Shown: positions 1-9,527 of the stretch, piece after piece | Numbering within the stretch: position 1 is the stretch's first letter | Layout: every line of letters starts with the position of its first letter | NCBI GenBank assembly: GCA_905221605.1 | Contig: CAJNDS010002210.1 | Location: 299,501 to 363,500 of the forward strand | Length of the DNA: 64,000 bases | Origin: Symbiodinium natans | Lineage: Eukaryota; Sar; Dinophyceae; Suessiales; Symbiodiniaceae | Direction of reading: 5' to 3' | Notes under the pieces: generated by a model | Databases searched by the model: none | What the model was told of the DNA's origin: nothing | What the model saw: the letters and a program-made list of their open reading frames with translations, nothing else | Translations under genes and position numbers: made by a program

Positions 1-2
1 GG

Positions 3-3000
3 GTGTCGCTGTCTTCTGCTTGGCCCGAGTCGGTGTACGCGTGTAGCACAGTGCTGTTGTTTGCACGCCGGCCCGCCTCGCCAACCATGCCTCTTTCTTC
101 AGCCTCCACGCAGCGATCCCTTGCAGATGACGCTGCCACCTTGCTATCACTGTATGCTCAGCGGAAGAATGTGGCCTGCGTGCAGTTCCTGCAGTCCTTG
201 CCGTTGTTTTTGGTGCCCGATAGTGTGCAGCTCAAGGATTTGCCGCATCACCTTCGTGCTGCCATAGAAATCTTGCAATCCGAGGCCATCAACGCCGCGT
301 CGGCTCTTGAGTGTCGGTTCAGCTATCACGACAGCATGCTGTATCCCTTGGCTGTGCTGCTTGAGGCAACGGCGATCGCCTCCGGCATGCCTGCTATCTT
401 CTACATTGATACCGTGCATGGCCTGGTGAACTCCTTATTCCATCATCGCCTCTGCGTGAATTTGGGAAAGTTTCCTGAGTCCCGAAGCCGTTATTGGTTT
501 TCAGGAACCGGGAACATAGGGGATGGCAAGTCACCTGCAGTGAAACCCATCGTTTCCCTTTTGGATTCGGTTCTGGAACGCCATCCGCATTTGTGCGTGG
601 GCACGGCTGTCGATCGGTTTCATTATCAGCAAAGTGGTACGACTGCCGCTGCAATTGACAAGCTTCGTCAGTGTGAGGGGTACCTGACAGTCCATGCGGA
701 CGAAGCAGGCCGTTGTTTGTGTCCCAAGTTTGCTTCCGGAGGCGAGACAGATGTGAGCAAGTTTGTGGACCTTACTCACTTCTTCGATGCTGCGCACGGT
801 GGCGAATTCTCTCACACCAATAAGCTGGAGCGGCAAAAATATCTTGGCAAGAAACGGAGAGGAGATCCGAAGGGGCCCGTGCCGACCGAGCTGGAGTTGC
901 ACATCAAACACACCAACGTTCACTTCCTGTTCCTTCAGCAGGAGCATCATTTCAGCCATTTCTTTGCTCAGGCAGCAGCCACCCGTCCCACCGGGCTTGC
1001 CCAGCGGTTCTTGTTTTCCTTTGGGGCGTACGAAAACCCCAGCCAACAAGATCACCATGGCTTCTTTGAGCAGATTGCTGCTCCAATCATTTCGCGCTTG
1101 TTTGAGCTTGTGCTGACCCGTTTCGGCCCGCGAATCCCTGCTGCGGAGGAGATTGCGTTCCGGATCTCCGATGCCCAAGAATCCACCGTGGCTTCTCTCA
1201 GCGAAATGGTTTTCATGTTTGCCCGCCGCCGCGGCCGAGATGCGTTTCGAAGTGCTTTGCCCAAGAGCTTGTACTGGCTAGGCACGTCCTTGCTGACCAA
1301 TCATGTCTTGGAGCAGTTGTGGCCGCATGTTCTAGACAATACGGTGCCGTCCCAGTACGACCTCAACATTTCCGATGATGCGTTTGTGGCAAGCGTGCAT
1401 TTTATGCACAGGCGCTACCTCCGGGGCCAATCAATTTTGGCTGTCAACGTTGAAGAGAGGACGTGGTTCTTCTCTGATGCTGACCAGTTGACGGACGAGC
1501 AGGCGCTCTTTCTCCGCATTTTGCGTGGTTGCTCCACCCGCTCTGTTACAGTGGAGGCTTGCTGTCGTTGCGACTTGTGGTTGAAGTGCGAGATTCGCCA
1601 GCGGTCCCCTGCTGCGCTGGACTTGCTACAGCAGTTTTGGCAGCTCTGTTTTGATTTGAACCTGGGTATTTTGATCGGTGACCTTCGGAGCGATCCCCTC
1701 GTTTGCTCTCTGCGAAAGCACCACTTGTCGTGTCTCCACGACACTGCACGCACGTGGCTTGTACGCCATCGCATTCCACTTGAGAACTGGACTTTGTTCC
1801 CAGTCGATCCGAGCGAAGTCCCACAACAGGCTGCCGTTGCAGCGCGTGCCGCGCGGTGGAACTTCCGCGGGAGTGCTACGTCCGCGACTGCGCCGACCGC
1901 GCCTGATGCCCCCACAGCGCCAGCTTCTGTTCAATCGGACGCTGCGCGTGACCCAGATGCCTCGTCCAAGCTGACTCCCGCCAAGCGCGACCCAGGTGCC
2001 TTGGCCCAGGCGCGGCCTCCAACTGAGTGCAAGCCAGGTGCCTTGTCCTCACTGCCTCCCCACGAAATCACTGTGCCTGTTCGTCGCCAGGGTGATGTGG
2101 CACGATATCTTTCTGGGCACGCCGCCTGCAGAAGCTTTCGGCACAGGGTACATTATTCACACTTTGATGATACCAAGTACACCTTCCAGGTGCATTGCTT
2201 GGAAGGGGCTGCTTGTCCTTACAAAGTTCATGCCACGTACTTCCGCCAGCCTGCCGGGTACAAAGCGGGGACCCTGTTACTGACGGCCGTGGGAGATCAC
2301 AGTACCCACGACGGGTGCGCTCGAAGCGGAAAGATTTTCACCCCCGAGCAAGACAGTGTTGCTCAAACTTTCTTGCGCGCCGGTGGCGGCTGTCCCAAGC
2401 TTCTGCTGCGCAAGTTGCAGGACGAGTGCCGAGGAGGTCGGCTGCCTGATAAACGTCAGCTGACGAATTGGTTGCAACGTGCAAAGCAGAAGCGGGACGC
2501 AGACAGTGCGAAGCCAGAGCCCATCGACCGAAACCGCGCTGCAACTCTTGGCTGTAGGCTCTCACAATGGAACCGGGTGCCTGAAGCCGTGACGGACTTG
2601 TATACGTTCGCAGATCACATTCGCTTGGACCCGCTGGAGATATTTGTGCCGTTTGCTTGCCAAGGCATGTTGCAAGTCATGAAGCGGTGGTGCGGTTCCG
2701 AGGTGTGCTTGGTTGTGGATGTCAAAATGAAAGTTCTGGAGCGTGGTCGAGGCATTGCAACTGCAAGTTTGCTCACCAAGACAGGCCTGCGGAACACCCG
2801 GTTGGGACAAGGTCGCAAACAGGGCAAGGCCTGCGCGTCACGACCCTTTCCTCTCCTGCAGGCCATTGTGGGCTCCGAGTCGCATGAAGTCATCTCATCC
2901 TTCTTCAACCTTCTGTGTACTGTCTGGGATACGCATGCAACGCATTGCGTGCCACTGCGGGACCATGTGGTGCAAGTCCACAAAGATTTTGCGCCAGGCT

Positions 3001-4157
3001 TAGAGTCTGCGCGTAAAGCCTGTTTCCCTTGCAGTCGCCCGTGTGATGACGATTATCACTTTAGGCAGAAGCACCTTGAGCTCGACAGTCGTTTGTCGCA
3101 CACTGCGTTGGTAGCAGGCAGATTTCAGAAGGCTCATCTTGGGTGGCTGCAAGCCGTTTTAGGATCCCTGCGGCTTCTACCTCGCGCCTCCATCTTTGAC
3201 GCCTGCTGGCGAGGACTGCTAGCCCGCCTCACATCCATGGGCGAATGCACTGTGGCTGCGTACTTGGACAACACGTACACCGCTGCAATGCCACAGGCTC
3301 TCTTGCGCCACGAGCACGAATACTTGCCACATCATCGGTTTGCAGGTTGGTGGGTCGGATGTCGGGGCATTGTTTCGGGCACTGGCTGCGGCAGTAACCC
3401 TGCAGAAGCCATTCACAGTGCATGGCAGTCGAAACTCGAGTCCGTGGGTGGGCGTGCACCGTTGGGTGAAGTCCTTGGAGTCATGCAAAACCTGTATGCT
3501 GACCACTGGTTAGACTCCTTTGATTGGGCCTCCGACACTGCGCTGCACTTGCAAAGCGTGGATGTTGATCCCACACATCTGCACGGTGTGCAGACTCTCA
3601 GTGCCGTTCACCGTTCTGCCGCGACGGAGCTGTTTCGTAGCCACTCTGAGCTCAGCCCTTCCTTCCATATTTACGACATTGAAACGGATGCTCTGTCCGT
3701 TGTCGCAGTTCGTATGTCTTGTTATGCTCCCGTACTCGCTGAGGACATGGCGCAGCTTGGTGTGCAGCTTCTAGTCTGCTCGCCTCACCAGGTGAAGCAT
3801 TTTTTGCAAGAGGCTGGTGTCCTGCGCTGTGCAGGGGCAGCGTCGGAGTGGGAGTTTCAATATGGTCCGTGCAAGAAGCTCTTTGACAATATCGCTTACG
3901 TGACCGTTGAGCCTGCGCGGCTAGCTTGCACGTGTTTGCCTTATGCTCTGTGGGGCGGCTGCGAGCACATCCTGCTTTGTCGTGGGCTGACGTTCTCGCA
4001 CCGTCAGGCCGATCTCAGCTTGGAGAATGTGCGTATCAGCAAGCCTCGTGGCCGCCCTCCCGGCGCCCGCGCGAGGCAGGCCATGGGCAAAGCTCAGCCC
4101 AAACCAGCTCCGAAAAAGGTTCGGAAGCCACGGAAAGTGTATCCTGAGTTGAAGTGA
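3..4157 (+). CDS. P-loop ATPase / MULE-like transposase fusion with SWIM zinc finger (5' end may lie outside window)
   Basis: The frame is open from the window edge to a stop at 4157. The first ATG is at 87, so the true start is 87 or upstream. Residue numbers count from base 3. Residues 168-177 contain a Walker A P-loop (G170-NIGD-G175-K176-S177) followed by PAVKP, as in DUF3987-type ATPase/helicase proteins, with a DEAG motif near residue 238. Residues about 715-775 form a WRKY/FLYWCH-like zinc finger (C732, C738, H766, H769). About 890-1160 resembles a MULE transposase core, with candidate acidic residues D906, D995 and E1135 (in the SNPAEAIHS block). A SWIM finger is at C1309, C1311, C1320, H1322, and the tail is basic (KPRGRPPGA). 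MULE transposases cut and paste DNA in the nucleus. The ATPase-like N-terminus is unusual for them. No stops or introns occur, so the gene may be young or still used. The MULE part is more certain than the DUF3987 assignment. Confidence 0.62.
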   Translation: MSLSSAWPESVYACSTVLLFARRPASPTMPLSSASTQRSLADDAATLLSLYAQRKNVACVQFLQSLPLFLVPDSVQLKDLPHHLRAAIEILQSEAINAASALECRFSYHDSMLYPLAVLLEATAIASGMPAIFYIDTVHGLVNSLFHHRLCVNLGKFPESRSRYWFSGTGNIGDGKSPAVKPIVSLLDSVLERHPHLCVGTAVDRFHYQQSGTTAAAIDKLRQCEGYLTVHADEAGRCLCPKFASGGETDVSKFVDLTHFFDAAHGGEFSHTNKLERQKYLGKKRRGDPKGPVPTELELHIKHTNVHFLFLQQEHHFSHFFAQAAATRPTGLAQRFLFSFGAYENPSQQDHHGFFEQIAAPIISRLFELVLTRFGPRIPAAEEIAFRISDAQESTVASLSEMVFMFARRRGRDAFRSALPKSLYWLGTSLLTNHVLEQLWPHVLDNTVPSQYDLNISDDAFVASVHFMHRRYLRGQSILAVNVEERTWFFSDADQLTDEQALFLRILRGCSTRSVTVEACCRCDLWLKCEIRQRSPAALDLLQQFWQLCFDLNLGILIGDLRSDPLVCSLRKHHLSCLHDTARTWLVRHRIPLENWTLFPVDPSEVPQQAAVAARAARWNFRGSATSATAPTAPDAPTAPASVQSDAARDPDASSKLTPAKRDPGALAQARPPTECKPGALSSLPPHEITVPVRRQGDVARYLSGHAACRSFRHRVHYSHFDDTKYTFQVHCLEGAACPYKVHATYFRQPAGYKAGTLLLTAVGDHSTHDGCARSGKIFTPEQDSVAQTFLRAGGGCPKLLLRKLQDECRGGRLPDKRQLTNWLQRAKQKRDADSAKPEPIDRNRAATLGCRLSQWNRVPEAVTDLYTFADHIRLDPLEIFVPFACQGMLQVMKRWCGSEVCLVVDVKMKVLERGRGIATASLLTKTGLRNTRLGQGRKQGKACASRPFPLLQAIVGSESHEVISSFFNLLCTVWDTHATHCVPLRDHVVQVHKDFAPGLESARKACFPCSRPCDDDYHFRQKHLELDSRLSHTALVAGRFQKAHLGWLQAVLGSLRLLPRASIFDACWRGLLARLTSMGECTVAAYLDNTYTAAMPQALLRHEHEYLPHHRFAGWWVGCRGIVSGTGCGSNPAEAIHSAWQSKLESVGGRAPLGEVLGVMQNLYADHWLDSFDWASDTALHLQSVDVDPTHLHGVQTLSAVHRSAATELFRSHSELSPSFHIYDIETDALSVVAVRMSCYAPVLAEDMAQLGVQLLVCSPHQVKHFLQEAGVLRCAGAASEWEFQYGPCKKLFDNIAYVTVEPARLACTCLPYALWGGCEHILLCRGLTFSHRQADLSLENVRISKPRGRPPGARARQAMGKAQPKPAPKKVRKPRKVYPELK

Positions 4158-5140
4158 CCGCGCTCAGCACATTGGCGCTGGATGTCTCGCTCCGTCGGAC
4201 ACGACAGAGTCCTTGCCGGCACCTGGTGTAGCTGTGAGATGCCATGCGAAATGACAAAAGCTGTGTGCCATTGCCACGTGGTCTGCCTGTGTGTGCCTAG
4301 CAGCAGCATTGAAGCCAGTTGCGCGCCGTGCACAATGAGCATGGGTTGTTGCCTGCAGCTTTCGGTTGCGTGCTTTCTGGTTTCTTTGCTCGTTGCTACG
4401 TAGCTTCATGGCTGGGACACGCGTCTCCAAGCACACCAAGACAAGGCTGGCGTTCTCATTCGTTCTTAGGATGTGCCTGCTTGAACAGTGGCCAGGCGTG
4501 GCGGTCGAAGCGGCTGGCAACGTGCCCAGCAACCTGCCGCCTTTGTGCGAAGCAACGGTCGGGTTATGGGAGGAGTGCCGCCCGAAGCTTCACGTCGCGG
4601 CCTTGGCTTTATGTCCTGCTGACGTTGGTGCCTGTTGGAAGTGGATTAGGCAGCTCGGCAAGCAAGGTCGAGGTCAAGGCGGGCGCTTGCTGCTAGTCAG
4701 TTATATATACGTTTGCTTGAGTCGTAGGAACCTATTGCTTTTGGTAGAACTGGCTTCCGGCAGCGGAAGCGGCCTATACCACCTTCCGGGTGGCCTTGCT
4801 GGGGCTCCTGCACGAGTGGCATGTTCGTCTGCAAGCTTTTTGCAGGCAACTTTTCATGTCTAAATGTGCGCATTCTTGTGAGTCTAGCACCTTCTCCTTC
4901 TCGTGCTATCTCCACTGTGTGCATCATCCAGGACAGTTCAGACGCATGCTGCGACGGTGGAGATGCAAACGCACCTCTTGCAGATGGTCAAGGCAGTGGA
5001 CTTAGTTTCGTTCTCAGATGTGATGTGCCGCAGTATAGTGACATAGTATGTGACACCTGTGCGTTTCACGGTCATGGTAACGGGCTGGTGCGGCGCCCTC
5101 AAGAGATTCCCTCCTCTCCTGCGTGCTAAAGGCCAAGTGG
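4158..5140. other. Intergenic stretch, no recognisable gene
   Basis: This follows the transposase stop. Short ORFs occur in several frames, but none gives a recognisable motif. No terminal inverted repeat for the upstream element could be identified by eye. Confidence 0.5.
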
Positions 5141-5311
5141 GAGGATGTACGTGCAGCACACCTGGATGCGTCTCTTTGCCGAGCTCTTCCCGAGGGATGG
5201 TTTTTTGGAAAACTTGCGCAGACACTGCCGGGTGTCGTAACAGCTGCTCTCCGGCTGCATCTCTGCTTCTTGACAGATTGACATTGTTCTCTGCTTTTTC
5301 TGCGCCTTCAG

Positions 5312-5792
5312 GACTTCGAACCATCCCCGTGTACCGAAGAAGCGCTCTTGGCTCATGTCAGCCGTGCTGTTGCACGTCTGGAAGGCTTCGTGCGTCCGCT
5401 CTCATATCTGCAAGAGCGGGTTTGTTCTGTCCGGCAGGACACCCAGAACCTCGCAATATTGAGGTTCGTCGTTTGCTCAAGTGACTCGAGTGTGCTCGCG
5501 TGTGTTTGCTGTTGTTTGCCTTCGAAACCTTTCCTTGTAGGACGTCGGCCCCTATGAGCGCACTGAAGGGCGGGTGCAGAAAGTCATCCCAGTTTCCAAA
5601 GGGGCCGCTTTCTTGGTCTTGATAGAGTTTCGTTTGGACAAAGATGGGCCCCTACTCGGTCTTAGCGGAATCATAGACAGCTCCGAAGCCATTGTGCGTG
5701 GTGATCTGGCTTCTTTTTCGATTGGCTGGCGGCGGGATCGAGGCACGTGGGTACGCACGGCCGTCGCAATTTCAAAGCAGCCGGACATCTGA
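5312..5792 (+). CDS. Exon-like coding fragments, unknown protein
   Basis: A pyrimidine-rich tract ending in AG at 5310-5311 precedes an open segment (5312-5463) that reads DFEPSPCTEEALLAHVSR and onward, with an amphipathic, coiled-coil-like look. A second open segment (5541-5792) starts directly after TTGTAG and ends at TGA; it reads DVGPYERTEGRVQKV and ends in KQPDI. A GT-AG intron at 5232-5311 would join the first segment in frame to a short upstream ORF. The simple GT-AG intron between the two segments (5464-5540) breaks the frame; a later GT donor near 5495 would keep it. This may be two exons of an unrecognised gene, or a decayed remnant. No function is proposed. Confidence 0.28.
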
Positions 5793-6627
5793 GCGCAGAG
5801 ACTCTTGACTCTTGCTTGAGAAAAGCAGCAGTGTTTGCATTTGCAAACATGCGGTGTCTTAGCCGTCGTCGTAGCAGATACAAGCCGGCCCCCCCTACCT
5901 GTCCAGGGAACCAGCCCCTAGTTCTCAATTTCGGGTTTAGGTCGAACTTTAACTTTAGCGTTTGGAGCTTTTGGGGGTTAAGGTTTTAAAGCTTGAGGTT
6001 TAGGGATTCAGAGTTTAGGGTTTTGGGATTTTGGGTTTGGAGTTTGGAGTTGTGAACTGCACCTGTTCGCTTGCAATGCATGTTGCACCTCCTTTTTGAA
6101 GCTCTGTGTGTTCGGCAAAGGTTGAAAAAAAAACATTCCGGGGTCCGGAAAAAGAAGCGGGGTCGGTCACAAGACGCTGCGGGGTTGAGAAAAAGACGGT
6201 CGTTCCTTCTTTGACGGCTGCGAACAGGGTCGTCAAAGAGACATTTTTTTTTTGGGCCCCGTAACGAGGCCGGGAAAAAGACCGAGGCGAAAAAAAGACT
6301 TTCCGGGGTTGAAAAGGGTCGCGGGGTCGGAAAAAAAACATTCCGGGGCCAGGAAAAAGAGAAGCCCAAACGAAACTCGACGAGAGTGGTTCTTTACGAG
6401 GCAAAACGTTCCTGCACCAATCGTACTCAGGCTACTGGGAAAACTTCAAAAGCTGAGCAGACTCCAAGCTATGCACACAAAACTGCAAAACTCACCGTGT
6501 CGCACCCTCACAGGATGACGCACAGTTCTCGAACTTCGGCAAAAGGCTCAGCAAGGTACACACCGTTGCTTGCGAAAGCTCCGCCCACGAGATCGACCAA
6601 GCGCTGCGTCGCAAAAGGCATTGCGCC
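5793..6627. repeat. Degenerate TTTAGGG-like tract and A/G-rich repeated units
   Basis: 5930-6050 is a degenerate run of TTTAGGG-like words. 6120-6370 repeats a unit of roughly CATTCCGGGG-TCGG followed by an A run, with at least three decayed copies. No gene is seen. Confidence 0.5.
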
Positions 6628-6965
6628 GGACTTAGACTGGAACCGACTGAGAGGCTTGTTTGTTTTACTCGCAACGAGGAGCTGTGAAAGCCAGATCTGG
6701 CTTTCCGTGTGTGAAAAAACGCCACAACTGGGCCCAAAAATGGCTCCTAAACTTGCAAACTTGGATTCCAATTTGAGGCTCCAACGGGCCCTAGATTTTG
6801 GACCTGTGAACATACAAGGCCACCCAGGTTGGAGCCTCAAGTTTAGGAGCCATTTTTGGGCCCAGTTGTGGCGTTTTTTTCACACACGGGAAGCCAGATC
6901 TGGCTTTCACAGCTCCTCGTTGCGAGTAAAACAAACAGCCTCTCAGTCGGTTCCAGTCTAAGTCC
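6628..6965. repeat. Fold-back inverted repeat
   Basis: The left arm (6628-6785) is the reverse complement of the right arm (6828-6965). Matching blocks include GGACTTAGACTGG, GTTTTACTCGCAACGAGGAG, CCAGATCTGG and GGCTCCTAAACTTG. The left arm carries an extra piece of about 20 bp. The spacer of about 40 bp, containing GAACATACAAGGCCACC, recurs near 7290-7312. Confidence 0.7.
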
Positions 6966-7171
6966 TGTGTCAGTCTTCCCCCAAAATTAGAACAGCAGGC
7001 AGCAAGGCGGCAAAGTGTGAACTTGTTTGGAACCGGACCTTTCTCTAACAGTGCGAGAAAGATCGCACGGGAACAATGCAAGACTGTTCTCTTGAATGGC
7101 AGCTAAAGACAAGTTTAGCAAGATAAGACGCGTATCCGCGTTTTTTGTTTTCTTGAGTTGATGCAAACAGT

Positions 7172-7586
7172 ATCGAATAGAAAAAACTTGTTTCTGTAAG
7201 TTGATTTTCAATTATTATTGAACTCAAATGGGTTCCAAAAGCAGCTCAATTCTGGTCTGGGCACCGAAAACGGGCCCTAGATTTGGATTTCCTGTGTGAA
7301 CATACAAGGCCACCCCTTCGGTGCCCGCACCGCACCGCACCGCGCTCTCGGCCAGAGCTCCCCATCTCCTCCGCATGCCGCGCACCGCACCGCACCGCAC
7401 CGCGCCGCACCGCACCGCTCTCGGCCAGAGCTTTCCATCTTCTCCGCATGCACCGTGGGTCGGAAGTTGGCCAGAGTTTGCCGGCCTTCAACATAAGGGC
7501 AAGGTCAGAATTGAGCTGCTTTTGGACCCATTTGAGTTTAATAAAATTGAAAATCAACTTACAGACAAACAAGATTTTTATTTCGA
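7172..7586. repeat. Second fold-back element with CGCAC-rich centre
   Basis: Arm 7172-7254 (CTGTAAGTTGATTTTCAATT and onward to GCAGCTCAATTCTG) is the reverse complement of 7506-7586. The centre has CGCAC pentamer runs and a local duplication of the CTCTCGGCCAGAGCT block (about 7343-7378 and 7417-7453). The ORFs read through it are repeat artefacts. Confidence 0.65.
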
Positions 7587-8379
7587 TGCAAACAATGGCT
7601 ATAACCCAGCTGCCCGAAAACCAAAAGACCTTGAAAGAGAAGAACACACCCAAACCCAAAAGTCCTTTACCAGGGAAACCCCGAGTGGAGTTGAAGAGGC
7701 GTGAGGTCCTGTGGAAGGAACGCCAGGTGCGACTAACAAGCAAGAAGAGTCTGACCCAGTTGGCTGCCCAACGTCTTAACCTGGGCATAGCAAGGGCTTC
7801 AAACAGCTCATCCCGAGAAAGGTCCTGCCAAAATGAGCTGGTACTTGGCAACGGCATGGCGGAGTCCCCAGTCGAGTCAGCAGAGTTGAGGCGAGTTGGC
7901 ACGAAATGGAAAGCTGGATACAAGCCGGCTATGATGCAAGTGGCTGCAATGCGGCAGAGGATTGGGCGCAGGCTCCGTGACGGGCGGAGGATGCGTGGAA
8001 TGCAACGGCGGAGTCAACCAGAATCACGAGCCTGCGGGGCCCTTTTGCAGCAAGATGTTTGAGAAGGCGCAAAATGGCAGCAGTCTCAAGGATGTTGATG
8101 GGAGCAGGGCTTCTCCAAACCCATGCTTTGCCTTGCTGCCATTCCAGAGAGAGGACAACATCATTGACCAAAGGATTTTCAAGACCTTCGGCCTGCACGC
8201 GCGCCCTGCGGCCGCGAAACCTTGCTGACGCTCAGCGTGCACAGGCTAGATCTTCCCTGATATTGCCTGTAGGACGGCCGGTGGAGCCCGTCACTCAGAA
8301 GCGCAAAGACCGCCGACTGAAAATTTTTCCGGCTGGCTTCTTCAGCAGGGCAAGTGTTTGGACAAGCTTCTCACTTGAG

Positions 8380-9222
8380 GCCCCTTCAACTAGGCTGCTG
8401 AACAGGCTCCTAGTGCAGGATGGGCGACAGCTTTTTGAGGCCGGTTGGCTTTATTCCCATTACAGTGAAGTCATAAACGCTGTCGCCAACAAGGAGCCTC
8501 TTCTTCGGCGCCTTGCAGCTTGCTTGGGATTTGGCGTTCGCCTGGCTCAGGGAAGAGCCCCATTCCCATCACGTTGCCCTTCCCTGGCAGTTGCTTTTGG
8601 CCCCGGGTCGCAGGCGTCCTAGCTCTCTGTTGGGGCGGCAAATTGAGGATTGGGGAGGCGCTGTCAGCTTGCCGCCGCGACATTGTCCTGCCGAGTGACG
8701 TTGCGCACACTACAACCTTTGCACTAGCATTCAAGAACCCAAGACCCGTTATCGTGCTGCTAGGCACCAAAGTGCTAAGTTGACCAGCCCGAACTGCTGC
8801 AAGTCGTTGAGCTTGCATTCGCACACCTGAAGTTCGACCAGAAGCTCTGGCCAATGTCAGCTTCTACGTTGCGGAGCCGCTTTAATGTCTTAGTGCAGAG
8901 GCTGGGTGCCAATGTCTGGCAGTTCCAAGGAAAACGTTGTCTGGATTTGGGCTCGTTGCGCGCAGGAGGCGCGACATGGTTGTTCCATGTCGCGGAGGAC
9001 GCAGAGTTGTTAAGAAGGCGCGGACGGTGGCTAAGCAGAACGATGGAGATATACGTCCAGGAGATCACGGCAGTTCAGTTCGTGCATCTGCTTCGACCTG
9101 CGGCACAGGCTCGAGTTTTCTCTTTGGTCCGCTCCTTCGCCATCATCCTCGAGAAGGCTTTTGTTTTGCAGTCAATGCAATATCCGACCTCTGCTTGGTT
9201 TGGTCAGTTTTCGGCTGGCTGA
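8380..9222 (+). pseudogene. Frameshifted tyrosine recombinase (Crypton/DIRS-type integrase-like)
   Basis: Pieces of one protein lie in order in three frames. Up to about 8510: YSHYSEVINAVANKEP. Then 8513-8600: LAWDLAFAWLREEP. Then 8590-8755: WPRVAGVLAL, RIGEALSACRRDIVLPSD. Then 8779-9222: VDQPELLQVVELAF and SLRAGGATWLFHVAED, RRRGRWLSRTMEIYVQE. The catalytic layout of a tyrosine recombinase is visible: box I Arg in RIGE, box II Arg in SLRAGG, a GRW block in place of LGHS, and the nucleophile Tyr in EIYVQE. Such ORFs are common in dinoflagellate genomes. At least three frame changes and an in-frame TAA at 8776 argue for a dead copy. Sequencing error could explain single shifts but hardly all of them. 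Confidence 0.7.
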
Positions 9223-9259
9223 GCTTGAATGATATGAGGTGGAAAGATGTGGGGTTGGA

Positions 9260-9527
9260 GAAAACCGGTGGACGTCCATGCACTGGGATACTCGCAGACG
9301 CAGTGCAGAAATGGTCTGTGCTGCGCACTTAAGACAGTAATGAGATGAGCACCTGACAGCATAGGTGCGAGTTGATGTGTGTGTCGTGTTTGGTTTCAAG
9401 CTCTCCCGCCTCTCCCACCCTTTCGCCGCCGAAAACCGGTGGACGTCCATGCACTGGGATACTCGCAGACGCAGTGCAGAAATGGTCTGTGCTGCGCACT
9501 TAAGACAGTAATGAGATGAGCGCCTGA
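9260..9527. repeat. 97-bp direct duplication (9260-9356 and 9431-9527)
   Basis: Both copies begin GAAAACCGGTGGACGTCC and end near GATGAGC.CCTGA, offset by 171 bp and nearly identical by eye. It directly follows the recombinase pseudogene. Confidence 0.75.

Noticed and set aside
7246..8062. Two overlapping long ORFs on opposite strands (225 and 259 codons)
   Set aside because: They run through the fold-back element and CGCAC repeats. The part after 7690 (+) is Lys/Arg-rich with no recognised family, so no gene is called.
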